From: Acidimicrobiales bacterium
Lineage (GTDB): Bacteria > Actinomycetota > Acidimicrobiia > Acidimicrobiales > MedAcidi-G1
Direction of reading: 5' to 3'
NCBI GenBank assembly: GCA_022452035.1
Contig: JAKURV010000003.1
Location: 62,001 to 126,000, forward strand
Length of the DNA stretch: 64,000 nt
The notes under the pieces were generated by a model. It saw only the letters and a list, made by a program, of their open reading frames with translations, did not search any database and had not been told where the DNA came from. Within the stretch, counting starts at the first letter, position 1. Each line of letters starts with the position of its first letter. The position numbers and the translations under genes are program-made. Positions 50,493 through 58,598 of this stretch are shown piece by piece.

Positions 50493-51449
50493 ATGAGGGG
50501 AGGCGTTGTGCGAGCGGTCCGGACGGTGGACGGTGCGTTTCGGGTCGTCGAGGTCCCGGAACCCGACGGCGACGGCGTACTGGTCGAGGTGGCCTCGGCC
50601 GGAATCTGCGGATCTGACCTCCACATGGCCGGGTTCGGCCTTCCGGGCACGTTCGGACACGAGGTGGCGGGGCGCCTGGTCGACGGGACGTCAGTGGCCG
50701 TCCAGCCCACGGTGGCCTGCGGGACCTGCGATCGGTGCTCGGTGGGCGCCGCCCAGCAGTGTCGATCGATGGTCCTCTACGGCATCGGCCGGGACGGCGG
50801 GATGGCTGATCGCCTAGTTGTGGAACCGTCCTGCCTGGTGGCCCTCGACGATCGGATTCCGGTGGGTGACGCCTGCCTGGTGGAGCCGATCGCCGTCTCG
50901 ATCCACGCTGTCCACGTCGGAGGCGTGGAAGCGGGCAACCGGGTGCTGGTGGTGGGCGGAGGCACCATAGGGCTGACCGCCGTGGCGGCGGCCCGCTACG
51001 CCGGCGCCGAAGTGGACCTTTCGGCGAAGCACCCCCACCAGGTAGAGGCTGGGGAGCGCCTGGGGGCCGGGACGGCCGCTACCGGGGAGTACGACGTGGT
51101 GGTCGAAGCGGCCGGCACCGAGGGAGCCTTGGCGACGGCCATAGACCGTGCCCGACCGGGCGGCACGGTGGCCATCCCCGGCGTCTACTGGGACGGGGTC
51201 GCCGTACCCAACGTCATGTCCATGTTCCTCAAGGAGGTCCGACTCCAGCCCTCGTCCATGTACGGGTGCTCGGGGCGCCACGGACCCAACGTGCGGGAGA
51301 CCGACGAGGCAGCCGCCCTACTGGCCGCCGTTCCGGAACTGGTCAGCGCCGTGGTCACCCACCGGTTTGGGCTTGACGACGCTGAGGAGGCCTTCCGGGT
51401 GGCCGCCGACCGGAAGGCCGGGGCCATCAAGGTCGTCCTGGAGCCCTGA
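50493..51449 (+). CDS. Zinc-dependent medium-chain alcohol dehydrogenase
   Basis: A 318-residue NAD(P)-dependent MDR enzyme oxidising an alcohol or polyol. Catalytic zinc ligands are GICGSD (Cys) and FGHEVAG (His, Glu). Structural-zinc cysteines are in CGTCDRCSVGAAQQC. The Rossmann motif VLVVGGGTIGLTAV follows. It is somewhat shorter than the usual 340-350 residues. The ATG at 50493 is favoured because a CACGGT element ends 6 bases upstream; a GTG five codons later is possible. Divergent from the P450, whose hydroxylated product it might oxidise. Confidence 0.87.
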   Translation: MRGGVVRAVRTVDGAFRVVEVPEPDGDGVLVEVASAGICGSDLHMAGFGLPGTFGHEVAGRLVDGTSVAVQPTVACGTCDRCSVGAAQQCRSMVLYGIGRDGGMADRLVVEPSCLVALDDRIPVGDACLVEPIAVSIHAVHVGGVEAGNRVLVVGGGTIGLTAVAAARYAGAEVDLSAKHPHQVEAGERLGAGTAATGEYDVVVEAAGTEGALATAIDRARPGGTVAIPGVYWDGVAVPNVMSMFLKEVRLQPSSMYGCSGRHGPNVRETDEAAALLAAVPELVSAVVTHRFGLDDAEEAFRVAADRKAGAIKVVLEP

Positions 51450-51467
51450 CCCCGCAGGAGTGGTCCG

Positions 51468-52046
51468 TCAGGCCAAGACCATCGACGGGAACGGGAAGCG
51501 AGACTGGCGGGCGAAGACTTCGCGGACCAGGGGTTCGAACTCCTCCAGGGCCATCTCGTCGTAGTTTCGTTCAAAGCAGTTCTGGTCGTACTCGGCGCAA
51601 AAGGCGGCGCAGTCGTCGAACCACTCGTGCTCCCGTAATTGGTCCCGGGCGTTCGGGTCGGCGCCCAGGTGGTGGAAGTAGTAATACCCCTGGAACAGGC
51701 CGTGGTGCCGGACGATCCAGTGGGTTCGGTCGCCTACGTAGGGGCGGAGGATGTCGGCGGCCACCGCGCTGTGGTTCTCCGGAGCGATGGGGTCGCCCAC
51801 GTCGTGGAACAGGGCGGCCACGACCATCTCGTTGTCCTCACCGTTGCGTAGCGCCCGGGTGGCACTCTGGAGGGAGTGGTGGAAGCGGTCCACCGGGTAG
51901 CCCAGGGTGGGCCCGGCCATGGCCTTCAGGGTGCCCAGCAGGTGGTCGGCCAGGTGGGCTGCCTTGTGTGCGGCCAACTCTCGGCCCAGCAGCTCGTAGT
52001 CCCCGGCGGTGCCGTCCACCATGTGTTCAAAGCTCACGGTCTCCAT
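51468..52046 (-). CDS. HD-domain protein of the PhnZ/MIOX-like oxygenase or phosphohydrolase class
   Basis: A 192-residue all-helical HD-domain protein. Candidate metal ligands in order are His in RFHHSLQSATRA, His-Asp in LFHDVGD, His in ENHSAVA, His in RHHGLFQ, and a late Asp in EYDQN. This H-HD-H-H-D set is that of the mixed-valence di-iron oxygenases PhnZ (phosphonate cleavage) and myo-inositol oxygenase, as well as some phosphohydrolases. PhnZ-type proteins have HDxGH; here it is HDVGD. A phosphonate-type importer is present at 4-8 kb but not linked. The exact reaction is unresolved. Confidence 0.72.
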   Translation of the reverse strand: METVSFEHMVDGTAGDYELLGRELAAHKAAHLADHLLGTLKAMAGPTLGYPVDRFHHSLQSATRALRNGEDNEMVVAALFHDVGDPIAPENHSAVAADILRPYVGDRTHWIVRHHGLFQGYYYFHHLGADPNARDQLREHEWFDDCAAFCAEYDQNCFERNYDEMALEEFEPLVREVFARQSRFPFPSMVLA

Positions 52047-52110
52047 GGCTGCGCAGTCTGGCAGGCGTGGACCGTGGAACCCAGCCCGCTGGCCGGTGAC
52101 GATCGACCAG

Positions 52111-52116
52111 TAGATT
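52111..52116 (+). promoter_or_regulatory. Leaderless-type -10 element (TAGATT) for the ABC exporter
   Basis: TAGATT ends 7 bases before the GTG at 52124. Confidence 0.5.
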
Positions 52117-52123
52117 CGCCGCC

Positions 52124-53074
52124 GTGCCCGCCGTCGCCGTCTCCGGCCTGTCGAAGTCCTACGGGGACGTGGTGGCCGTGGATGACCTCTCGTTCACCGT
52201 GGAGCGTGGCGAGGTGTTCGCCCTGCTCGGACCGAACGGGGCCGGCAAGTCGACCACGCTGGAGATCCTGGAGGGCCACCGGAGTCGGGACGGCGGCGCG
52301 GTCGACGTGCTGGGCCGGGATCCCGGAGATGGCCATCGGGAACTTCGGGACCGCATCGGGATCGTCCTCCAGGAGGTCGGGATCGAACGGGAGCTGACAG
52401 TACGCGAGGTACTGGAGCATTACGGCGCCTGCTACTCGCGTCGCCTGCCGGTGGGCGAGGTGCTGGCCCTCGTCGGTCTCGACGGGCTGGGTGACCGGCG
52501 GACCCACCGCCTCTCGGGGGGCCAGAAGCGCCGGATCGACCTGGCTACCGGCCTCATCGGTGACCCGGACCTGTTGTTCCTAGATGAACCCACTACCGGC
52601 TTCGACCCGTCGGCCCGCCGCCAGGCCTGGGCGGTGGTCGACGGCCTACGGTCCCTGGGCAAGACGATCCTGTTGACCAGCCACTACATGGACGAGGTCG
52701 AGGCGCTGGCCGACCGCGTGCTGGTCATCGTCGGGGGCCGGGTGGTCGCCAGAGGAACACCGGCGGAACTGCGGGGCGACGCAGACCGAGAATCGTTAAT
52801 CCGGGCCCGGTTCCCGGTAGAGGAGACAGGCACGGTGGACGACCTGCTGGGCCGGCTGGTGGGCCGGTCCTCGGTTCGCAACGGATTGTTGGAGGTCTGG
52901 ACCCCAGCCCCGACCACCGACCTCCATCACCTCACCGGGTGGGCGGTGGAACGCGGGACGGCCCTCGACGGCCTGGAGGTGAGCCGGCCCACCCTGGAGG
53001 ACATCTACCTAGACCTCATCTCCCAGAGAGACGGGGAGGAGAGCTCAGAACCCGGGGCGACCCACAATGGCTGA
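52124..53074 (+). CDS. ABC-2 type exporter ATP-binding protein
   Basis: A 316-residue ATPase of the drug/antibiotic exporter class. Walker A is GPNGAGKST, the signature is RLSGGQKRRIDLATGL, Walker B is LLFLDEPTTGFDP, and the H-loop is in LLTSHYMDEVE. About 90 C-terminal residues form the accessory domain typical of DrrA-like proteins. The GTG is placed by TAGATT 7 bases upstream. The permease gene overlaps its end by eight bases. Exported compound unknown. Confidence 0.92.
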   Translation: MPAVAVSGLSKSYGDVVAVDDLSFTVERGEVFALLGPNGAGKSTTLEILEGHRSRDGGAVDVLGRDPGDGHRELRDRIGIVLQEVGIERELTVREVLEHYGACYSRRLPVGEVLALVGLDGLGDRRTHRLSGGQKRRIDLATGLIGDPDLLFLDEPTTGFDPSARRQAWAVVDGLRSLGKTILLTSHYMDEVEALADRVLVIVGGRVVARGTPAELRGDADRESLIRARFPVEETGTVDDLLGRLVGRSSVRNGLLEVWTPAPTTDLHHLTGWAVERGTALDGLEVSRPTLEDIYLDLISQRDGEESSEPGATHNG

Positions 53075-53894
53075 CCGCTTTCCCTCTTCGGCTGGGCTGC
53101 TAGCCCGACAGATCGGTTACCAAAACCGCCTGTTCCGGCGGACGGCGATCTCGGCGTTCTTCACCCTGGCCTTCCCCCTGATCTTCCTGCTCCTCTTCGG
53201 GGCCATCTTTGAGGACATCAACGTGGCCTCCGGTCAGGTGGTTGCCGCCGCACAGTTCTACGCCCCGGGCCTAGCCGTGTTCACTGCCGTGTCGGCCACC
53301 TACACCAACATCGGGATCGTCACGGCGATCTACCGGGACGAGGGGGTTCTCATGCGGATCCGCAGTACGCCCCTTCCCCGGTGGGTATACATGGGCGGAG
53401 TGGTCGGCTCCGGGGTCCTCATCGCCCTCTTCGGCTCGTTGATCATGCTCGCCGTGGGCTTCGGGCTCTACGGCCTCGAGATGGAGGCCGACAGGATCCC
53501 GGCGGCTGTGGTCACCTTCGTAGTGGGGGTGGCGTCGTTCTCCCTGCTGGGCCTCGCCCTGGCGGCGGTCACGCCGTCCGGGCAGTCGGCCCCGGCGTTG
53601 GCCAACGCCACCATCCTGCCGATGGCCTTCATCTCGAACGTGTTCATCGTGGTGCCCGATCCGGCCCGCTGGCTGGATGTTGCCGGCGACGTCTTCCCGC
53701 TGAAGCCGTTCGTCGAGGCCTTCTACGCTGCCTTCGATCCGTTCCGGACCGGTTCAGCCTGGGAACCAGGCCTGCTGGCCAGGATCGCCGCGTGGGGCCT
53801 CTTCGGTGCCCTGGTCGCCGTCCGACGGTTCCGGTGGGAGCCGTCGACCGGCGGCGGGTCGGGAACCTCCCGGGGCCGACGCCGCCAGGGCTGA
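53067..53894 (+). CDS. ABC-2 type exporter permease
   Basis: A 275-residue membrane protein with about six helices: FFTLAFPLIFLLLFGAIF, a segment around FYAPGLAVFTAVSATYTNIG, the segment after YMGGVVGSG, one around VVTFVVGVASFSLLGL, NATILPMAFISNVFIVV, and a terminal one. The ABC-2 signature region is LRMRIRSTPLP-like (GVLMRIRSTPLPRW). It pairs with the preceding ATPase to form an exporter. Confidence 0.9.
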   Translation: MADRFPSSAGLLARQIGYQNRLFRRTAISAFFTLAFPLIFLLLFGAIFEDINVASGQVVAAAQFYAPGLAVFTAVSATYTNIGIVTAIYRDEGVLMRIRSTPLPRWVYMGGVVGSGVLIALFGSLIMLAVGFGLYGLEMEADRIPAAVVTFVVGVASFSLLGLALAAVTPSGQSAPALANATILPMAFISNVFIVVPDPARWLDVAGDVFPLKPFVEAFYAAFDPFRTGSAWEPGLLARIAAWGLFGALVAVRRFRWEPSTGGGSGTSRGRRRQG

Positions 53895-53926
53895 CCTCCA
53901 GACGGCCGACTCGACAGGGTCGGACC

Positions 53927-54490
53927 TCAGCCCTCCAGCGCTACCAGGTCCTCGGGACCGTCCACGTCCCAGGCCAAGTCGGGGTCCAAGAGGCTGCGCC
54001 ACGGCAGACCGAGCCGCTCGGCCTCGGCCACGTGGGCGGCGAACGAGCCCGGGCCGTAGGCGAACCGGAAGCCAGCCCGGGTCGGGACGACCACCACCGG
54101 TGTTCCATCGTGGTGGCGGTCGGGGACCAGGGTGATCCCGTCGAACGCCGCGCAGTGGTCCAGGCGGGTGGCCCGGGGCAGGTCGGCGTGGGCCACCACT
54201 ACCGTGTCCACCCCACGTTCGGCCAGGGCGGCGACGCCGACCTCAACGGCGTGGTTGAGGCCGGGGCGATCCGGGCGAACCACGGTGGCACCCCGGCTGC
54301 GGGCCCATGCCTCCACCTCATCGTCGTCGCAGGCCACGGTGACTGGCAGGGGGGCTGCAGCGTCCATCACGGCCTCGGCCATGCAACGGGCCAGGTCGGC
54401 CCGGGCCTCGTCGTCCAGGGTCCCGACGAGGCGCTCCTTGGCCGCGCCGAAGCCCTTCACGGGGATCAGGACGGCCACCGATCCGGTCAT
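53927..54490 (-). CDS. cofC: 2-phospho-L-lactate/phosphoenolpyruvate guanylyltransferase (F420 biosynthesis)
   Basis: A 187-residue nucleotidyltransferase that activates phospholactate or phosphoenolpyruvate with GTP for coenzyme F420 assembly (CofC/FbiD). The N-terminal nucleotide-binding motif reads AVLIPVKGFGAAKERL, followed by DTVVVAHADLPRA with metal-binding Asp and FRFAYGPGSFAAHVAEA. It shows the organism can make F420, consistent with the FrhB-like protein at 1-2 kb. The ATG is supported by TAGTGT 6 bases upstream. It is divergent from gpsA. Confidence 0.9.
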   Translation of the reverse strand: MTGSVAVLIPVKGFGAAKERLVGTLDDEARADLARCMAEAVMDAAAPLPVTVACDDDEVEAWARSRGATVVRPDRPGLNHAVEVGVAALAERGVDTVVVAHADLPRATRLDHCAAFDGITLVPDRHHDGTPVVVVPTRAGFRFAYGPGSFAAHVAEAERLGLPWRSLLDPDLAWDVDGPEDLVALEG

Positions 54491-54496
54491 CGGGCC

Positions 54497-54502
54497 ACAC
54501 TA
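54497..54502 (-). promoter_or_regulatory. Leaderless-type -10 element (TAGTGT) for cofC
   Basis: Minus-strand TAGTGT ends 6 bases before the cofC ATG at 54490. Confidence 0.5.
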
Positions 54503-54571
54503 CGGCCGGGCCGGGGGGCGAGACCCGACGGGGTCCCGCCCGGGTCGGCGGGCCGGGCGCGCGTCGCCCCG

Positions 54572-54577
54572 TAGGGT
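54572..54577 (+). promoter_or_regulatory. Leaderless-type -10 element (TAGGGT) for gpsA
   Basis: TAGGGT ends 6 bases before the gpsA ATG at 54584. Confidence 0.5.
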
Positions 54578-54583
54578 GGCGTC

Positions 54584-55597
54584 ATGTCGACCGGCGGCGT
54601 GACGAGGGCGGCGGTCCTGGGAGCCGGATCCTGGGGTACCACCGTGGCCGCCCTGCTGGCCCCCGTCGTGCCCACGGTGCTGTGGTCCCGGCGGCCCGAC
54701 GTGGCCGCCGACGTGGCCGCCGGACGGGGCAATCGCCGCTACCTGGAGGGCCATTCCCTGCCTAGCTCGCTGGACGCCACCGACGACCTGGCGGCTGCCG
54801 TGGATGGGGCCGATCTGGTGGTGGTGGGCGTACCCACCGATGGCTTTCGGTGGGCGCTTTGCCAGGCCGTTCCCCACATCGGCGACGGGGTGCCGGTAGT
54901 CAGCCTGGCCAAGGGCTTTGAGCAGGGGACTGGCTTGCGGATGTCGGAGGTAGCGGCCGAAGTGCTACCCGGCCGACCGGTGGGCGTCCTGACTGGGCCC
55001 AATCTGGCCCGCGAGATCCTGGAGGGCCGCTCGGCGGCCACAGTGGTGGCGTCTACCGACCCCGACACTGCCGTCACCCTCCAGGGACTCCTAGCCACCG
55101 ATCGGCTCCGCGTCTACACCAACGACGATCTGGTCGGCTGTGAGCTGGGCGGGGCCCTCAAGAACGTGATTGCCCTGGCCGCCGGACTGGCCGAGGGGCT
55201 AGAGACCGGGGACAACGCCCGGGCGGCTCTCATTACCCGGGGTCTGGCCGAGATGACCCGCCTGGGGGTGGCTCTGGGGGGCGACCCCATGACCCTGGCG
55301 GGGCTGGCCGGGCTGGGCGACGTGCTGGCCACTTGCATGAGCGCCCAGAGCCGCAACCGCTGGGTCGGGGAGCAGGTCGGCCGGGGCGCCGCCCCGGCGG
55401 ACGTACTGGTGGGGATGTCTCAGGTAGCCGAGGGGGTGGGGGCTACCGTCGTGGCCTGCGACCTGGCCGCTACCGCAGGCGTCGAGGTCCCGGTGGTCGA
55501 AGGTGTCCGGTCGGTGTTCCACGAGGGTCGGCCGCCGATTGACGCCTGGTCGGCGCTCATGACCCGCCGTGCCGGGCCCGAGGTGTCGGGCTCCTGA
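54584..55597 (+). CDS. gpsA: NAD(P)-dependent glycerol-3-phosphate dehydrogenase
   Basis: A 337-residue enzyme reducing dihydroxyacetone phosphate to sn-glycerol 3-phosphate for phospholipid synthesis. The Rossmann motif is LGAGSWGTTVAALL, with VSLAKGFEQGTGLRMSE, LTGPNLAREI, the catalytic-lysine region CELGGALKNVIALAAGLAEGL, and GDNARAALITRGLAEM. TAGGGT lies 6 bases upstream. The next gene starts within its stop (TGATG). Confidence 0.95.
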   Translation: MSTGGVTRAAVLGAGSWGTTVAALLAPVVPTVLWSRRPDVAADVAAGRGNRRYLEGHSLPSSLDATDDLAAAVDGADLVVVGVPTDGFRWALCQAVPHIGDGVPVVSLAKGFEQGTGLRMSEVAAEVLPGRPVGVLTGPNLAREILEGRSAATVVASTDPDTAVTLQGLLATDRLRVYTNDDLVGCELGGALKNVIALAAGLAEGLETGDNARAALITRGLAEMTRLGVALGGDPMTLAGLAGLGDVLATCMSAQSRNRWVGEQVGRGAAPADVLVGMSQVAEGVGATVVACDLAATAGVEVPVVEGVRSVFHEGRPPIDAWSALMTRRAGPEVSGS

Positions 55598-57075
55598 TGT
55601 TCCGGTTCCGTAACCGTTCGGGGTCCCGTCGCGTCCCGGTTCCCGCGGCGGTCGGAACCCGGGTGGGCACCGACGACGGGTTCCGGGCCGTGGTCGACAC
55701 ACGGTCTGTCGTGCAGCCGCTGGGTAGCGGCCACCGGGTGGAGTGGTGGGTAGGCGGTGGGGACCGCTGGTACGACCCGTCTACAGAGGCTGCAGTGCGC
55801 CAGGTCCGGCCGGGGGCGGCACCAGTGCTCGAGACGCGCCTGCGGGTTTCCGGCGGTGACGTGGTGGCCACCACCTGGGCCGCCGTGGGACGAGGATCCA
55901 CGGGGCCGGCGGTGGTCGTCGAGCTAGCCAACGAGACGCCGGTTCCGGTGGCCGTGGCCGTGGCAGTCCAGGCTGCTTCCGGGGGCCAGGTTCGGCGCAT
56001 GTCCGCAGACGGCCGGCGCCTGTTGGTCGACGGGACCACGGCGGTGGTGGTGGACCGGGAACCCGGCCGCTACGCCCTAGTGGATGCCGCCCAGGACCTG
56101 TGGGCCATGGTCTCCGGGGGCGGGGCGCAGGTGGAGCCGCCCCGTTCGGTCCGCTGCCGGATCGGGGCTGCGGCGGGCGCCCTGGTGGTCCCACTGCCCC
56201 ACCGGGCCTCCCTGCGCTTTGCCATACCGGCCGCCGACTTGGTGGAGAACCCGTCGGCTTCCTTCCCCGACGCGGACCGGGTAGCAGCCGGATGGACGGC
56301 CCGGTTGGTTGACGCGGCCACTGTCGACATTCCAGACGGGGCGCTGTCTGCCGGAGCCCCCCGGGCCCTGGTTGACCTGCAACTGGCCGAGCCGACGGCC
56401 GTCGGCGCCGTCGAGCTGGCCCGGTGGGGTCTGGGCAGGCAGGCCGTGGAAACACTGGCCGCCACATCGGATCCGGCGGCCGAACGGTTGGTGGCGGCCG
56501 CCCACCTCTGGCGCCTCCACCGGAATCCGGCCTGGTTCGAGGGTCCATCGGGCCTATCTCTGGAGGATCTGGTCCGGGCATCGGCCGACCGGGTCGAGGC
56601 AGCGGGCGCCCTCGGGGTGCTGGCCGACTTGCTGTACGCCCGGGGGGAGGCTCGGTCGGCTGCCGACGCCAGGGAGGCGGCAGCCGGAGTGGCCCTAGCC
56701 AGCCTGCCACCGACCGATCCGCCCACGACAACGCTGCGCCACTTATCGGACTGCCTGGCCTGGGAATCGATCGACGGTCTAGACCTTCTCACCGAGATGC
56801 CCGACGCCTGGCTGGGTGGGGGCATCGAAGTGCACGGCCTGGCCACTCCCCACGGCCGTCTGGGCTACGCCGTGCGTTGGCACGGCGACCGGCCAGCCCT
56901 GCTGTGGGAACTGGACCGTTGGGACGGCCGGCCGGTGGTCCTCCGGGTCCCCGGACTGGACACCGCCTTCTCGACCGATGAGCCGACCGGCGAGGCCCTC
57001 CTGGCCGCTCCGGCCGGTCGGGTTCCGCCTCGGTCGGCAGCGGCGTCCCCGCCCGACGGGGGAGAGTTCTTCTAG
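55597..57075 (+). CDS. Large protein of unknown function, coupled to gpsA
   Basis: A 492-residue protein that I do not recognise. The first 220 residues look beta-rich (WWVGGGDRWYDPSTE, VVVELANETPVPVAVAVAVQ, RYALVDAAQDLWAMVSGGG). The middle (about 245-385) is helical and Ala/Leu-rich. The C-terminal part (GGIEVHGLATPHGRLGYAVRWHGDRPALLWELD) again looks like a beta-domain. A beta-sandwich plus helical-barrel architecture recalls glycoside-hydrolase-like proteins, but no catalytic residues can be assigned. No signal peptide. It is translationally coupled to gpsA (TGATG) and followed by rnhB. Confidence 0.55.
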   Translation: MFRFRNRSGSRRVPVPAAVGTRVGTDDGFRAVVDTRSVVQPLGSGHRVEWWVGGGDRWYDPSTEAAVRQVRPGAAPVLETRLRVSGGDVVATTWAAVGRGSTGPAVVVELANETPVPVAVAVAVQAASGGQVRRMSADGRRLLVDGTTAVVVDREPGRYALVDAAQDLWAMVSGGGAQVEPPRSVRCRIGAAAGALVVPLPHRASLRFAIPAADLVENPSASFPDADRVAAGWTARLVDAATVDIPDGALSAGAPRALVDLQLAEPTAVGAVELARWGLGRQAVETLAATSDPAAERLVAAAHLWRLHRNPAWFEGPSGLSLEDLVRASADRVEAAGALGVLADLLYARGEARSAADAREAAAGVALASLPPTDPPTTTLRHLSDCLAWESIDGLDLLTEMPDAWLGGGIEVHGLATPHGRLGYAVRWHGDRPALLWELDRWDGRPVVLRVPGLDTAFSTDEPTGEALLAAPAGRVPPRSAAASPPDGGEFF

Positions 57076-57078
57076 GGT
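57073..57078 (+). promoter_or_regulatory. Leaderless-type -10 element (TAGGGT) for rnhB
   Basis: TAGGGT, starting in the stop codon of the preceding gene, ends 6 bases before the rnhB ATG. Confidence 0.5.
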
Positions 57079-57084
57079 CGCCCC

Positions 57085-57780
57085 ATGGCCGGTCGGAACC
57101 GCATGCGGGCGGCCCTGCGTGGCAAGGCCCCGGGGCTGGTCGCCGAACGCCAGATGTGGGAGGCCGGGCACGCCGTGGTGGCCGGCATGGACGAGGTGGG
57201 GAAGGGCGCCTGGGCCGGGCCCCTGACCGTGGCCGCCGTGGTTCCCGCTCGGACCCGGCGAATCACCGGCGTCCGTGACTCCAAGATGCTGACCGAGCCA
57301 GAGCGGGAGGCGCTGTACGAGCGGATCACCGGCTGGGCCGAGGCGTGGGCCGTCGGGCACGCCTCCAACAACGAGTGCGATGACCTGGGCATGTCCGAGG
57401 CCCAGCGACTGGCCGCCCGGCGAGCCCTTGATGGCCTGGGCCGGGAGGTGGACCGGGTGCTTCTGGACGGCCGCTGGGACTTCGTGGGCGGCGGCCGGGC
57501 CCGCACCATCGTGCGGGGAGATGCCATCAGCCTGTCGATCGCCGCCGCCTCGGTGGTGGCCAAGGTGACCCGGGATCGGATCCTGCGGGAAGCCGACCGA
57601 CGGTTCCCGGGGTTCGGGTTCGCCGCCTCCAAGGGCTACCCCAGCCCAGTACACAGGGCGGCCCTGCGCGAACGGGGTGCTACCACCTACCACCGGAGGT
57701 CCTGGTCGTTCATGGCGGACCTCCCACCGGTCGGGGAGCCGCCCCGGAGCCGGGCCGACGCTCCGGCCCGACTCTTCTGA
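57085..57780 (+). CDS. rnhB: Ribonuclease HII
   Basis: A 231-residue endonuclease that cuts RNA in RNA-DNA hybrids and removes misincorporated ribonucleotides. The family motif is GMDEVGKGAWAGPL with catalytic Asp-Glu (Lys replaces the common Arg of GRG), then RDSKMLTEPERE, ISLSIAAASVVAKVTRD, and SKGYPSPVHRAAL. Start supported by TAGGGT 6 bases upstream. Confidence 0.95.
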   Translation: MAGRNRMRAALRGKAPGLVAERQMWEAGHAVVAGMDEVGKGAWAGPLTVAAVVPARTRRITGVRDSKMLTEPEREALYERITGWAEAWAVGHASNNECDDLGMSEAQRLAARRALDGLGREVDRVLLDGRWDFVGGGRARTIVRGDAISLSIAAASVVAKVTRDRILREADRRFPGFGFAASKGYPSPVHRAALRERGATTYHRRSWSFMADLPPVGEPPRSRADAPARLF

Positions 57781-57811
57781 TCCGCCCGCGTCGGTTCGGG
57801 CGCCGCGTCGC

Positions 57812-57817
57812 TACCGT
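57812..57817 (+). promoter_or_regulatory. Leaderless-type -10 element (TACCGT)
   Basis: TACCGT ends 7 bases before a GTG at 57825. It overlaps an alternative GTG at 57816, so it favours 57825 as the start. Confidence 0.45.
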
Positions 57818-57824
57818 GCGGCCC

Positions 57825-58229
57825 GTGCAGCGCACCATCCGACTCCTGTGGCTCCTCGTGGGCTGGACGGCCGTGGTGTGGGTCGGCCGCCTCCGCAACG
57901 TCCTGGGGGAGGACGGGCTGACCGCGGGGGCCCGGGCGTGGCGGATCCTGATCGCCGGGGTCTTCCTGGTGGCCGCTGCCCTGGTCGCCACCCTGCCCCT
58001 TGGCCTCTGGCACCGGCGTCCCCTGGGTTCGACACGCTTGGTGTCCGTCTTCTGCCTGTGGACGATCGTCTTCTGGGCCGTGCGGGGTGGTGGCCTCCTG
58101 TTCGCCGAGCACGAGGCGGGATTCAAGGTCGCTCACACGATGTTGGCTCTCGTTTCCATCGGTCTGGCCGTACTCCTCCAACGGGCCGACCGGGCCGTGG
58201 GCCACGGCGCCCCCGTCGACGACCGCTAG
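57825..58229 (+). CDS. Small membrane protein of unknown function
   Basis: A 134-residue protein with four hydrophobic segments: LLWLLVGWTAVVWVG, ILIAGVFLVAAALVATLPLG, STRLVSVFCLWTIVFWAV, and MLALVSIGLAVLLQ. Charged loops include RNVLGEDGLTAGARAWR. I do not recognise the family. The GTG at 57825 is chosen over one at 57816 on the TACCGT spacing. Confidence 0.6.
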   Translation: MQRTIRLLWLLVGWTAVVWVGRLRNVLGEDGLTAGARAWRILIAGVFLVAAALVATLPLGLWHRRPLGSTRLVSVFCLWTIVFWAVRGGGLLFAEHEAGFKVAHTMLALVSIGLAVLLQRADRAVGHGAPVDDR

Positions 58230-58232
58230 CCT
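58227..58232 (+). promoter_or_regulatory. -10 element (TAGCCT) before the Nfu-like gene
   Basis: TAGCCT, sharing its TAG with the previous stop codon, ends 9 bases before the ATG at 58242. Spacing is slightly longer than at the other leaderless genes. Confidence 0.4.
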
Positions 58233-58241
58233 CACCGGCTT

Positions 58242-58577
58242 ATGGGCCAGCCGATCACCGTCGTCGAGAAGCCGTCGTCCCGAACCGGGGTCGTCCGGTA
58301 CGAGACCAACCGTGCCCTGACCGGTATGGGCCACGAGCGCTACCGGGTCGGTGACGAGATCCTGGGCACTGCCCCGGCTGACGAGCTGGCCCGCCGCCTT
58401 TTCGACCGAGGCGGGATCACCGGAGTCCACGTGAACGGCAACGTGGTCACTGTCGAGCTGACCGAAGCCGAAGCCGAAGCCGAGGGCATTGACGAGGTCA
58501 TCGCCAGCCTCTACCTGTACTGGGTGGAGGGCGTCGAGGTTCCGAGCGACGACGAGCTGATGGGCGCCGACGGCTGA
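58242..58577 (+). CDS. Small Nfu N-terminal-domain-like protein
   Basis: A 111-residue soluble acidic protein. The segment from about residue 14 to 72 (GVVRYETNRALTG, then ELARRLFDRGGITGVHVNG and VVTVEL) resembles the Nfu_N domain found on iron-sulfur scaffold proteins. There are no cysteines, so it cannot itself hold a cluster. An acidic Glu/Ala repeat (TEAEAEAEG) and a helical C-terminus follow. The match is from motif wording only and should be treated as tentative. Confidence 0.5.
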   Translation: MGQPITVVEKPSSRTGVVRYETNRALTGMGHERYRVGDEILGTAPADELARRLFDRGGITGVHVNGNVVTVELTEAEAEAEGIDEVIASLYLYWVEGVEVPSDDELMGADG

Positions 58578-58598
58578 CGCCTCACGGCCGTCCGTCCG

